This document shows positions 26,762 through 34,779 of a DNA stretch of 64,000 nucleotides, one piece after another. Every line of letters starts with the position of its first letter. The first letter of the stretch is position 1. Made by a program: the position numbers and the translations under genes. The stretch covers positions 3,906,001-3,970,000 of the forward strand of contig NZ_CP192507.1 of NCBI RefSeq assembly GCF_050613145.1, read 5' to 3'. This DNA comes from Lysinibacillus_B sp050613145 (GTDB lineage Bacteria; Bacillota; Bacilli; Bacillales_A; Planococcaceae). Below the pieces are notes generated by a model. That model was not told the DNA's origin. It did not search any database and was given only the letters and a program-made list of their open reading frames with translations.

Positions 26762-27541
26762 TTATTCTAAATATTTCACCTGTAACTCTGCACGTGCTTC
26801 TTTTGAAATGCTAAATTGATCTTGTAAGAAATCGGCTTCTGATTCATAGCGTTTATCAATTTCATGGAATACGGCATTTAAATATTTTTCGTTTGCCGAC
26901 ATGACCTCATAAAATGTGGTTAAATCCGCATCTGGATAAGCCGTTTTTAATTTTTGCGCCATTTTTGTAACCAATGGTGTTAACAAGCGATTTGTTAGTA
27001 AATACTCTTGCATAATTGTTTCACGTGGCACATCTAATAGCATTAAAATGAGCGTGCCACCAATACCGGTACGGTCTTTCCCAACTGCACAATGGTGTAA
27101 TAAACCTAAATTATTTTCATTTTTCACCAATTGCATTAAACGCTGAAACGAAGGGTTATTAAATGGCATTTGAGCATAGAATTTTGTAAATTGATCTACA
27201 TTTACTTGCTTATAAAAATCGAAATTAACGCTTCCGTCTTTAGTAGCACCCGGCATTTTAAATGAGGACGCGCCTTTTGCTGGTATACGAATATTTTGTA
27301 TTCCTTCCATTACAGGCGTTGGATTATGTGTTGCCTCATGGTCATCACGATAATCAAAAATTGTTTTAATACCAAGCCTTTTCAACATTTGTTGATCTTG
27401 TAAGGTTAATTTCGCTAGATTGGCCGAGCGGAAAAATAAATTCCTTTTTACTAATTTTCCGCTATTTGTTTTATAGCCACCCATATCTCGGAAGTTTAAA
27501 ACGCCTTCCAACGCAATGATTTGGTCCATACTTTGTGACAT
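26762..27541 (-). CDS. Tyrosine/serine protein phosphatase (Y_phosphatase3 / IphP-like)
   Basis: 259 residues from the ATG at 27539-27541, chosen because GGAGGTGG lies 5-6 bp upstream; a longer frame start would add nine residues. The active-site loop is HHCAVGKDRTG near residue 150 (Cys, then Arg), as in the DSP-like PF13350 family, with the conserved opening LEGVLNFRDMGGYKT and RSANLAKLT. The GKDRT loop with Lys is shared with enzymes able to dephosphorylate phosphotyrosine and phosphoinositides (LipA, MptpB). No signal peptide. Substrate unknown. Confidence 0.88.
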   Translation of the reverse strand: MSQSMDQIIALEGVLNFRDMGGYKTNSGKLVKRNLFFRSANLAKLTLQDQQMLKRLGIKTIFDYRDDHEATHNPTPVMEGIQNIRIPAKGASSFKMPGATKDGSVNFDFYKQVNVDQFTKFYAQMPFNNPSFQRLMQLVKNENNLGLLHHCAVGKDRTGIGGTLILMLLDVPRETIMQEYLLTNRLLTPLVTKMAQKLKTAYPDADLTTFYEVMSANEKYLNAVFHEIDKRYESEADFLQDQFSISKEARAELQVKYLE

Positions 27542-27682
27542 AAAACCACCTCCATCTATTAATAGCAAGACATTTCCTGGGGAATAATGTCGAAGTTTTA
27601 AGAAAGAATAACGGGTTTATATTCCGTTTCCCAGCGAATTTAGACAAAATATGAACTGTCTCCTACTCGTGGGCGTCTGCAA

Positions 27683-27790
27683 ATACATTTTGAGATGCTA
27701 CCTTTGCGACCATCGCGGTAGCAATCGTTCTCTTATCAAGTAGTGAAGGGGATGGTCAGAAAGCTTTTACTTTCTGGACATCCCCCTCCT
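27683..27790. repeat. Repeat family D, copy 2 (short)
   Basis: ACATTTTGAGATGCTACC opens the copy; the centre is shortened and contains GCTACC/GGTAGC complementary arms. It closes with GGGGATGGTCAGAAAG / CTTTCTGGACATCCCC, which terminates the SDR gene at 27798 on the minus strand. Confidence 0.65.
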
Positions 27791-27797
27791 TCAAAAA

Positions 27798-28556
27798 TTA
27801 GTAAGCTGTCCAACCAGCATCTGCTGTTACAACTGTACCATTTACAAATGATGCATCGTCTGAAGCTAAAAATAATGCCACGCCAGCAATATCTTCTGGC
27901 TCTCCATTACGTGGATTAAATGTTGCACCAGCCATCGCCTTGTTTAATCCTTCTTGATTTGGATTTCTAAATGATGCACCAATGTTTGTATTCACACCAC
28001 CCGGAGCGATGGCATTGCAACGAATCCCTTTATCTGCATACTGGAATCCTGTGTTTTTTGTTAAACCTACTACCGCATGCTTAGCTGCTGTATACGCAGC
28101 ACCCGCACGTGAACCATATAAACCGCCCACTGAAGCGATATTTACAATGACACCTGCACCTTGTTCTAAGAAAATTGGCATTGCTTGACGTGTCGTACGC
28201 ATAATGCCTGTTACGTTAACAGCAAACACTTTCTCCCAAAGCTCGTCTGTTACATCACCAACCGGAGCAAAATTATCCATAATACCCGCATTATTCACTA
28301 AAATATCTAACGTTCCATACGTATTTAGTGCTGCTTTAATCAGCTTATATACGTCACCTTCGTTTGATACATCTACTTCCACTGCGGTTGCTGTGCCACC
28401 AAATTTCGTAATTTCTGCCACGGTTGCACCTGCACCTTCTAACGTTAAATCGGAAACAACGACTTTTGCTCCCTCTTTTGCATAAAGAATTGCGATTGCC
28501 TTGCCCATTCCTGAAGCAGCACCTGTAACGACTGCCACCTTGTCTTGAAGTCTCAT
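27798..28556 (-). CDS. SDR-family oxidoreductase
   Basis: 252-residue classical short-chain dehydrogenase. Cofactor motif TGAASGMGKA (residues 11-20), NNAG (NNAGIMDNF near 88), catalytic Ser in NIASVGG near 140 and YTAAK near 155-159, followed by a CNAIAPGGVNTN segment. The Asp at the end of strand 2 (VVVSDLT) favours NAD over NADP. A C-terminal GTVVTADAGW is standard. The substrate is unknown. GGAGG ribosome site. Confidence 0.9.
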   Translation of the reverse strand: MRLQDKVAVVTGAASGMGKAIAILYAKEGAKVVVSDLTLEGAGATVAEITKFGGTATAVEVDVSNEGDVYKLIKAALNTYGTLDILVNNAGIMDNFAPVGDVTDELWEKVFAVNVTGIMRTTRQAMPIFLEQGAGVIVNIASVGGLYGSRAGAAYTAAKHAVVGLTKNTGFQYADKGIRCNAIAPGGVNTNIGASFRNPNQEGLNKAMAGATFNPRNGEPEDIAGVALFLASDDASFVNGTVVTADAGWTAY

Positions 28557-28627
28557 CGATAAAACCTCCTTGAAAGTGTATTCCTGTTACAGTTTTAATA
28601 TTCGACTTTGCTTCACGTTTCCCTGCT

Positions 28628-29878
28628 TCAGTTCACCACAAGTTTAGGCTGCTTTTTGATTAATAACACAAACAGGCTCGCAAAACCGCAGAACCCCCCT
28701 GCTAATAAAAAGGCCCACATATACGAGCCAAACACATTATAAATGACACCACCTGAATAAGCCGCCACGCCCGCTCCTACTTGATGTGCGGCAACCATCC
28801 AACCGTACATCATAGCACTCTTTTGAATACCAAATCGCTGACGTGTTAAACCAACTGTTGGTGGAACCGTGGCAATCCAATCGAGCCCATAAAAAATAGC
28901 AAATACCATGAGCCAACCGTACGAGCCTGATTCCAATGCGAATGGTAAAAACAATAAAGATACACCGCGCAAAATATAGTACCAAAATAACAACCACCGA
29001 TTATCGAAACGATCTGATAACCACCCTGACAACGTCGTACCAATCAAATCAAAAATCCCCATAAACGAAAGCATCGCAGCTGCTGTTACAACAGGAATCC
29101 CAAAACTAATACAATAAGAAATAAAATGCGTGCCAATTAAGCCGCTTGTTGATAAACCACAAATAAAAAAGCTACCTGCTAATAACCAAAACTCTTTTAC
29201 ACGTAGCCCCTCAAGTAACGCTGCAATGGCTACTGCAAATGGATTACCTGATGAATGGACTACTTCTTGCTCCATTTCCTCTTGCCCGTATGGTGGAAGA
29301 TTCATATCACGCGGGTAGTTCCGCATTAAGAGCGCCATAATCCCTAACATGACGATACTTAATATAAAAATTAATAAAATAGCCGCTTGCCATGAATGTT
29401 TCTCAACAAGCGCCGCTAGTACCGGTAATAAGATAAGCTGTCCTGTTGCCGTTGCTGCCGTTAACATACCCACGGCTAAACCACGGCGCTTTACAAACCA
29501 GCGATTGGCTACTTGTGTACTTAATACTGTTAAAAAAAGACCTGACCCAATGCCAATGACAACGCCCCAAATCAAAATTAATTGCCATTCGCTCTTCATT
29601 ACAAATGTTAATGCAAGCCCGATTGCTAACAATGTCATCGAGCCCATCATCATACGTTTCAATCCAAACTTTTCAACAAAAGCTGCCATAAAAGGCCCTG
29701 AAAAGCCATATAAAAATAAACTTACCGCAAAGGCAAACGATATCGCTGGACGATCCCAACCAAAATCCGTCTCAAATGGATCCATAAAAACACCAGAAGA
29801 AGACCGAATAATGCCTGCTACAATGATAGCTAAAAACGTAACAGCTAATATAATCCAACTATAATGAACTCTTCTCAT
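28628..29878 (-). CDS. MFS transporter, monocarboxylate/oxalate-formate-antiporter type
   Basis: 416 residues with twelve predicted helices. Residues 1-30 are WIILAVTFLAIIVAGIIRSSSGVFMDPFETDFGW, cut here by the motif break after GVF; the FGWDRPAISFAFAVSLFLYG helix 2 and PFMAAFVEKFGLKRMM (motif A variant) follow. A hydrophilic central loop (MNLPPYGQEEMEQEVV) splits the two six-helix halves. The FGWDRxxIS signature is typical of MCT/OFA-like carriers of organic anions. Specificity unknown. Confidence 0.82.
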   Translation of the reverse strand: MRRVHYSWIILAVTFLAIIVAGIIRSSSGVFMDPFETDFGWDRPAISFAFAVSLFLYGFSGPFMAAFVEKFGLKRMMMGSMTLLAIGLALTFVMKSEWQLILIWGVVIGIGSGLFLTVLSTQVANRWFVKRRGLAVGMLTAATATGQLILLPVLAALVEKHSWQAAILLIFILSIVMLGIMALLMRNYPRDMNLPPYGQEEMEQEVVHSSGNPFAVAIAALLEGLRVKEFWLLAGSFFICGLSTSGLIGTHFISYCISFGIPVVTAAAMLSFMGIFDLIGTTLSGWLSDRFDNRWLLFWYYILRGVSLLFLPFALESGSYGWLMVFAIFYGLDWIATVPPTVGLTRQRFGIQKSAMMYGWMVAAHQVGAGVAAYSGGVIYNVFGSYMWAFLLAGGFCGFASLFVLLIKKQPKLVVN

Positions 29879-29946
29879 ACAACTCCCCCTAATAAAGCTA
29901 TTGTACTAGATGGGATATTTGAAAATATATCATTTTTCCAAAAATA

Positions 29947-29973
29947 AAAGCCGGCCATACATATGCCGACTTT
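29947..29973 (-). terminator. Terminator of the second MFS gene
   Basis: AAAGCCGGC (29947-29955) pairs with GCCGACTTT (29965-29973) through one G-U, followed by TTTATTTTT on the minus strand. Confidence 0.75.
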
Positions 29974-29975
29974 AC

Positions 29976-31127
29976 TTAATACTTTAATTTTTGACGCGTG
30001 ACTGCTACTAAAATCAATGCGGGAACCGTACATATTAACATGCCTAAAAAAGCAGCGCCCGGTTCGATTTCGTATAAATAACCACCTAAAAATGTAAGCA
30101 ATGCCACACTTAAACTCATAGCAAATGCGGAATACATGCCTTGTGCTGTTGGAATTTGCGAAGCTTTTAATTTACTCGAAATGTATTGAATAAACGCGTA
30201 ATGCGCAAAACCAAACGATACAGCATGTAATGCTTGTACTAAAATGAACACCCATACATTTGGGAATAGGAAAATAGCAACCCAGCGTATTGTCGAGCCA
30301 ATTGCGGCTAACCCAAATAAGGTAGATGGGCGGAATTCTGAAAAAAGAGCATCTGCCTTTAAAAAGAAACCAATTTCAATAATGACCGCTACATTTAAAA
30401 TGAGCCCGATATAAAAACTATTAATGCCTAAGTCATCTAAAAAAATATAACCGTAATTATAGTAAGAAGCATGTGCACCTTGTAGCAAAATCGATACCAC
30501 TAATACAATCCCAAAGCTACCGGATGTGAATAATTCTTTTAACGAAACTCCTTCGTTTGTTTCCTTACGTTTGGGCTTGTCACTCAGCTTTGCAGGTGCG
30601 GCAATCCATTGTGACGCCACCATCATCAGCAGTCCCGCAATCATAATCCATAATACAGAACCAATCCCGAATAGCTCTGTTACACCACCAACAAAGACTA
30701 ACGCAATCGTATAGCCAAGCGAGCCATACGAACGACTTTTGCCGTAGTGAATCTTTTCTGTCCGTATTAATACCGATGCACTACTTTCCATCCCTGGCAT
30801 TAAGTTCGGATAAATCGCACTAAATAAGACCGTAATGACAAAAAGCGCTGTATACGATTCAAAAGGGATATAAAATAGCATTGTAACAAGTGCAGCAATT
30901 GCCATCCCGCGCATCACGACACTAATCGCATACAGTTTTGTCGCTATTGGGAATACAATGAGCATCGAAAGTGAGCGAGCGATCATCCCAGCCCCCATAA
31001 TAATACTTGCTGCCGGGACCGATAACCCTTTATCTGTAATTAACCATCCTGTCCAATATGGTAAAAACACACCCCATGTAAAGAAGAATGTGAAATAGTT
31101 TAACGACAGCCATCTTTGACTATTCAT
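29976..31127 (-). CDS. MFS transporter, HcaT/phenylpropionate-permease-like
   Basis: 383 residues, twelve helices. The N-terminus LNYFTFFFTWGVFLPYWTGW and MGAGMIARSLSMLIVFPIA, and the late HAVSFGFAHYAFIQYISS segment, match the MFS_1-like group that includes E. coli HcaT and nucleoside:H+ symporter relatives. The substrate is not known; in Firmicutes these are unassigned. The ribosome site AAGGAG precedes the second of two closely spaced ATGs; the first runs into a stop. Probably transcribed alone. Confidence 0.82.
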   Translation of the reverse strand: MNSQRWLSLNYFTFFFTWGVFLPYWTGWLITDKGLSVPAASIIMGAGMIARSLSMLIVFPIATKLYAISVVMRGMAIAALVTMLFYIPFESYTALFVITVLFSAIYPNLMPGMESSASVLIRTEKIHYGKSRSYGSLGYTIALVFVGGVTELFGIGSVLWIMIAGLLMMVASQWIAAPAKLSDKPKRKETNEGVSLKELFTSGSFGIVLVVSILLQGAHASYYNYGYIFLDDLGINSFYIGLILNVAVIIEIGFFLKADALFSEFRPSTLFGLAAIGSTIRWVAIFLFPNVWVFILVQALHAVSFGFAHYAFIQYISSKLKASQIPTAQGMYSAFAMSLSVALLTFLGGYLYEIEPGAAFLGMLICTVPALILVAVTRQKLKY

Positions 31128-31220
31128 GCATGAAACTCCTTGTTGTATAAACTTGCTTTATTTTAGCATAAGGTCTATGAAAACGACAGTTCACCCCATA
31201 ATAGAGAAAATGAAACAAAA

Positions 31221-31242
31221 AAGAGAGGTAACATCCCCTCTT
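31221..31242 (-). terminator. Terminator of the NERD-domain gene
   Basis: AAGAGAGG (31221-31228) pairs with CCCCTCTT (31235-31242) with one mismatch, followed by TTTTTTG on the minus strand. Confidence 0.7.
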
Positions 31243-31252
31243 AGTTAATTTC

Positions 31253-31924
31253 TTAATTTGTCGCTGCTTGCTTTGTAGGCTGTTTAGTCGGCTGTTGTGT
31301 AAAGCTCATCAATCCTTCTAGTGCATGATACACTTTATCGATTTCTTCCTTCGATAATACTTCGCCACCAATTTGTTTTGTCCATGCCTTTAGCTCACAC
31401 ATTTTTATTACTTCTACATTTGGCGAATACGTTTCAATTTTTTGGAACGAACACGCATCTGAGAACACTGAAACAGAGCTATATACATCTTCATTCACAT
31501 CTGGTAGTAAATCTCGTAATGTGTCAATAATACGATGACTGACCATAATCGGGTTCGTAAAAGGCTCTTGCTTATCACCATGTTTTACTTGTACCCATTC
31601 TACTTGATGTTCATCACCTGTAATCCAACCTGTTTTATGTACACTATCTATCACATAAATACCGGATTCGTGTACGAAAATGGCATCGACCGGATACGTC
31701 GAATTATTCACTGGTAACTGAACATCGATTAACACTTTATGCTCTCCAGGTACTCGATCTAATTGTGTCATAAGTTTATACAACTGGCCTTTTTTAGCAT
31801 GTAACACGATATCAAAAAATGAATAACCTGTTAATTGACCGAATGCCGTTCCGTCGTGCTTATATACAAGTACAGCTACTGTTATGATTAGTGCGACTAT
31901 AATGAGCGTAATTCCAATCACCAT
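31253..31924 (-). CDS. Membrane-anchored NERD-domain protein
   Basis: 223 residues: an N-terminal helix (about 2-22), then a nuclease-related domain (about 50-190). NERD landmarks are HKVLIDVQLP, the acidic VDAIFVHESGIYVIDSVHKTGWITG strand pair (shown here as two short motifs, VDAIFVHESG and YVIDSVHKTG), and FTNPIMVSHRIIDTLRD. The Glu/Lys pair typical of active endonuclease folds (ExK in GIYVxExK) is replaced by Asp-Ser-Val-His-Lys, so activity is doubtful. The tail is Gln/Thr/Pro rich with QPTKQPTK repeats. A degraded second NERD-like frame lies 0.8 kb away. Confidence 0.72.
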   Translation of the reverse strand: MVIGITLIIVALIITVAVLVYKHDGTAFGQLTGYSFFDIVLHAKKGQLYKLMTQLDRVPGEHKVLIDVQLPVNNSTYPVDAIFVHESGIYVIDSVHKTGWITGDEHQVEWVQVKHGDKQEPFTNPIMVSHRIIDTLRDLLPDVNEDVYSSVSVFSDACSFQKIETYSPNVEVIKMCELKAWTKQIGGEVLSKEEIDKVYHALEGLMSFTQQPTKQPTKQAATN

Positions 31925-32139
31925 ATCCCCTGCTCCTTACCGAGTATTTTTCCATTTTATTTTAACAAATCTAGTAAAGGCTGACTATGCAACAGAAGAC
32001 ACGAATGTAAAGTTATTACATTCTGTTTTACGGTTAAAAAACACAAATGTAAACTTTATCATATTCTTCAAATTACATGAACACTTCCGACATATGTAGC
32101 ATTCATTTACTCCATTTATTTAAAATCAATTATTTTCAT

Positions 32140-32366
32140 ACGTGCGTTAATTTACCTTTTATTATTAAATAGAACATTAGAATACGTTGATTTCCGCTAC
32201 GGTAGACTCGCTTTCCGCAGGCACGGCTTCAACTAATTTATTTCGGCTATTGCCGAAATAAATGGATTTTCAGCTCGTACTTTTCCTGCAGGAGTCGAGT
32301 CGCCTCCGCTCCAATCAACGAGCAAGTGCCCTTTATCAACCATTCCACTAAAAAATCACGCTAATT
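32140..32366. mobile_element. MITE family B, copy 3 (right end missing)
   Basis: About 227 bp sharing the left end (CGTGCGTTAATTTACC), the CGTTGATTTCCGCTACGG block, the central palindrome (ATTTCGGCTATTGCCGAAAT form) and CCTGCAGGAGTCGAGTCGCC with copies 2 and 4. The right terminal repeat (GTATAATCAACAC) is absent, so no target duplication can be recognised. Confidence 0.8.
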
Positions 32367-32574
32367 TTAATGTCCTCCTAGCGTGAAATAGCGAAATCCA
32401 TATACAACTTAATTTAAAATAAGTGTCAAATCAGGACCATTTACCTAAATAGCACTTATCCTCATTTAAGCTGTATCTCAAAATCGACTACTGCTCAAGG
32501 AAAAATCAGGTTGTCTCCCTTTCTTACATGAACCATCCTTACGCATAAGGGTGATTTTTGTGTGTATCCGGGTT

Positions 32575-32658
32575 TTTTACGCGGGTTTCTTATGATTTTA
32601 CGCGGGTTTGGGGCGGTTTTACGCGGGTTCGAAGCTCTTTTACGCGACTTCGCTATTT
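32575..32658. repeat. Tandem repeat, four units of exactly 21 bp
   Basis: TTTTACGCGGGTT begins at 32575, 32596, 32617 and 32638 (last unit TTTTACGCGACTT). About 14 bp are conserved and 7 vary. In the plus-strand frame it encodes FTRV plus three variable residues each time, but there is no ribosome site, so coding is doubtful. Confidence 0.8.
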
Positions 32659-32700
32659 TAGTTGGCTAAACAAATGCCGAATATGCCCCTCTAGCCCACT

Positions 32701-32945
32701 TCACCGAAAGACCGCTTCTTGTCTTGGGATTGTACCTAATAAGGACTTCGGATGGACAAATACAACCGACCGTTCCATTGATAATACATCGCCGATTAAA
32801 AACTGGAGTGACCGTTGATGTCGTTTCACTTGTGAAATGGGGTTGCGGAATACATCGACCTCGCCGTTTTCTCGCGTGCGAATCATTTGATCCCGCTCGA
32901 CATCAGTAGCAATTGTGCCGATGATATTTTTAAGTGCAAAATGCC
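32701..32945 (-). pseudogene. Fragment of a NERD-domain gene
   Basis: The minus-strand frame gives ALKNIIGTIATDVERDQ, then FRNPISQVKRHQRSLQFLIG and SVVFVHPKSLL, in the order seen in the C-terminal half of NERD domains (xNPIxQxxxHxxxLxxxLG, then a VVFxxxxxL strand). There is no start codon of its own: its 5' side runs into repeat family A at 32953. No N-terminal half is present. I read it as a decayed remnant, perhaps cut by the repeat. Confidence 0.5.
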
Positions 32946-32952
32946 GTGATAA

Positions 32953-33085
32953 AAAAAGCGCCCTCTCTAGCCCCGACATGCGTTGGAGATAGGCTCACAC
33001 GAAGAGACTTTCGAAACGTCACGAGGGGCTAGGCGCTTGTGCTAGACACGCTTTCAATTTGAAAAAGTTTATACTTTCTTATCTT
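32953..33085. repeat. Palindromic intergenic repeat, family A, copy 2
   Basis: Matches 1111-1262. Here the stem is better preserved: GCGCCCTCTCTAGCCCC pairs with GGGGCTAGGCGC, enclosing GACTTTCGAAACGTC. The copy lacks the 16-bp insertion of copy 1. The flank TTTATACTTTCTTATC is shared. The hairpin at 33086-33110 that follows serves ogt. Confidence 0.75.
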
Positions 33086-33110
33086 TAAACAAAAGACTAC
33101 CCATTAAAGA
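33086..33110 (-). terminator. Terminator of ogt
   Basis: GACTAC (33086-33091) pairs with GTAGTC near 33104-33109, followed by TTTTGTTT on the minus strand. The stem overlaps the ogt stop codon. Confidence 0.6.
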
Positions 33111-33607
33111 GTAGTCACGCCTTCTACCATCAATAATTTTTTCTTCATGCCAAGTCCTGCCCTAAAGCCTGTTAGTGTTCCATTTTTCCCAATAACACGA
33201 TGGCATGGAATAACAATCATCACCGGGTTAGCTCCAATTGCTGTACCAACTGCCCGTACCGCTTTTGGATTATGAATCGCAGCGGCAATATCGCTATAAC
33301 ATTGAACTGCCCCAAACGGAATAGCTTGTAGCGCTTGCCATACTTGCTGTTGGAAAACTGTCCCTTCTAAATCGAGTGCGAAATCAAATGTGACACGTTC
33401 TCCATCAAAGTATTCCTGAAATTGTTTCATATAAGGAGCTAGCTTCTGTGCATTTTGTTCTAGTTCCTCGCCTTTTCTTCGCTTCTTTGCCCACTCTACC
33501 AATTCCTGTTCATCGCGGTTTTCAGAGCCTGTAAAGCAAAGCCCTTTTTCAGTTGCTGCCACCGTGAACTGCCAATCAACATGCTGAAATACTGTCCAAT
33601 AAATCAC
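33104..33607 (-). CDS. ogt: Methylated-DNA--protein-cysteine methyltransferase
   Basis: 167 residues. The acceptor motif IPCHRVIG near residue 137 holds the active Cys; the preceding VGTAIGANP and RAVG segments are the family's DNA-binding arginine finger and turn. A ribonuclease-H-like N-terminal domain precedes it. It removes O6-alkyl groups from guanine in a suicide reaction. The start is GTG, with GAGGGGGA 6 bp upstream. Single-gene unit. Confidence 0.93.
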   Translation of the reverse strand: MIYWTVFQHVDWQFTVAATEKGLCFTGSENRDEQELVEWAKKRRKGEELEQNAQKLAPYMKQFQEYFDGERVTFDFALDLEGTVFQQQVWQALQAIPFGAVQCYSDIAAAIHNPKAVRAVGTAIGANPVMIVIPCHRVIGKNGTLTGFRAGLGMKKKLLMVEGVTTL

Positions 33608-33687
33608 GTAAATCCCCCTCTTTGTTGAAACTTTTCATACGCTTTTCCGTATAAGTAAGTAACATTATATCGAAGGGAATGGACTTC

Positions 33688-33867
33688 ATGTTCAAAAAGA
33701 TTATTAAAAGTATATTACACTCTGCTACAAGTTCACGCCGTTATTCTTCCAGTAGCCGTCGTCGCTATTCCAGCCGTCAGAATTACTACGGTCATAAGCA
33801 CTATAAACGGAGTTACCGCCGTTCTTCTCGTAGCTTCTTCAGCTCAAGAAGCTTTTTCAGTAGCTGA
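33688..33867 (+). CDS. Small Ser/Arg-rich basic protein coupled to a protein kinase gene
   Basis: 59 residues from the ATG at 33688, which has GAAGGGA 9 bp upstream; an in-frame ATG three codons earlier overlaps that site. After a short hydrophobic-basic start (MFKKIIKSILHSA) it is almost entirely Ser, Arg, Tyr and Lys, with runs such as RRYSSSSRRRYSS and SRSFFSSRSFFSS. Such SR-rich tracts recall the phosphorylated coat protein CotG of Bacillus spores, though no homology can be claimed. The stop overlaps the kinase start (TGATG), so the two are translationally coupled. Inference: this may be the kinase's substrate. Confidence 0.65.
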   Translation: MFKKIIKSILHSATSSRRYSSSSRRRYSSRQNYYGHKHYKRSYRRSSRSFFSSRSFFSS

Positions 33868-34658
33868 TGATTTCATTATTCAAAGAAAATAAATATGAAC
33901 GCCTTTTAGAGCAGTTCATTCATGCCCATACAAACTATCATATGATGAATCAAATCGGAGAAGGCTCCTACGGTATCGCCTACTTGCTGATCCATAACGA
34001 AACGGGCGAAAAAGCCGTACTAAAGCGCTTAAAATCAAAGCACCGCCATACAACTAATCAACAAAAGTTTTTACAAGAAGTCACATTTTTAAAAAGGCTC
34101 GCCACTTTACCTGTACCAAAAGTATTCACAGAGGGTTTCATTGAGGAATTACCGTTTTATATAATGGAACATATTGAAGGGGATACTTTTGAACGTGCGA
34201 TTTTCGAACGGAACGAGCGCTTCTCTGTAGCAGATGCATTAACTAAAACAGAAGAATTGCTTACTATTCTAATCCGTATGCATGAACAAGGCATTGTGCA
34301 TAGAGACTTGCGTATGCCAAATATTATTTTAAAAAATAACCAACTTACTATTATCGATTTTGGTCTTGCAACAACGATTGACCCTACTATTTGTGTCAAT
34401 ACAATCGATAATCCTAAAAAAGCCGCAAGCCCACTCAGTGATTTATATGCAGTTGGACACTTTATGCTCTTTCTTTTGTACTCGAGCTACAATCCTACAT
34501 CAAAGAAAAGCCGGTCATGGCAAGAGGAATTAGAACTGCCGACTATACTGCAAAACTACATTGAACGACTATTGATGCTTCAATCACCGTTTTTAGATGC
34601 TAGCACAGCTAAACAAGCACTTCAAATCGTGAAGGAAGCTTCTTACAAGACATTTTGA
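33867..34658 (+). CDS. Serine/threonine protein kinase (Hanks-type, small)
   Basis: 263 residues, a soluble kinase domain without membrane segment or PASTA repeats. Visible motifs: glycine loop IGEGSYGIAY (about 30), VIK-equivalent Lys in AVLKRLK (about 52), catalytic loop VHRDLRMPN (about 147; Arg replaces the common Lys after HRDL) and DFG in IIDFGLATT (about 166). The usual GTxxYxxPE activation-end segment is shortened (NPKKAASPLSDLYAVG), as in RIO/YrzF-like bacterial kinases. Its partner is the overlapping SR-rich peptide. The last three codons (KTF) and stop belong to repeat family D. Confidence 0.82.
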   Translation: MISLFKENKYERLLEQFIHAHTNYHMMNQIGEGSYGIAYLLIHNETGEKAVLKRLKSKHRHTTNQQKFLQEVTFLKRLATLPVPKVFTEGFIEELPFYIMEHIEGDTFERAIFERNERFSVADALTKTEELLTILIRMHEQGIVHRDLRMPNIILKNNQLTIIDFGLATTIDPTICVNTIDNPKKAASPLSDLYAVGHFMLFLLYSSYNPTSKKSRSWQEELELPTILQNYIERLLMLQSPFLDASTAKQALQIVKEASYKTF

Positions 34659-34776
34659 GTCGCTTCTTTCGCGATGAAGATGGTAGCATGTTGAGGCGAC
34701 CACCGTAGGGACAATATTTCGTAGTAGATATTAACCAAGAATTGAAGGGTGTCCAGAAAATTTCTGAACACCCCTA
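34646..34776. repeat. Repeat family D, copy 3 (with terminator hairpin)
   Basis: Starts CAAGACATTTTGAGTCGC and shares CGACCACCG and AATATTTCGTAGTAGATATT with copy 1. It ends in GGGTGTCCAGAAAA / TCTGAACACCC, a terminator for both the kinase and the convergent DinB gene. It encodes the kinase's last residues. Confidence 0.8.
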
Positions 34777-34779
34777 TTC

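Noticed and set aside
32575..32658. Possible CRISPR array
   Set aside because: Repeat unit is 13-14 bp with 7-bp variable parts, far below CRISPR dimensions, and no cas genes are nearby.
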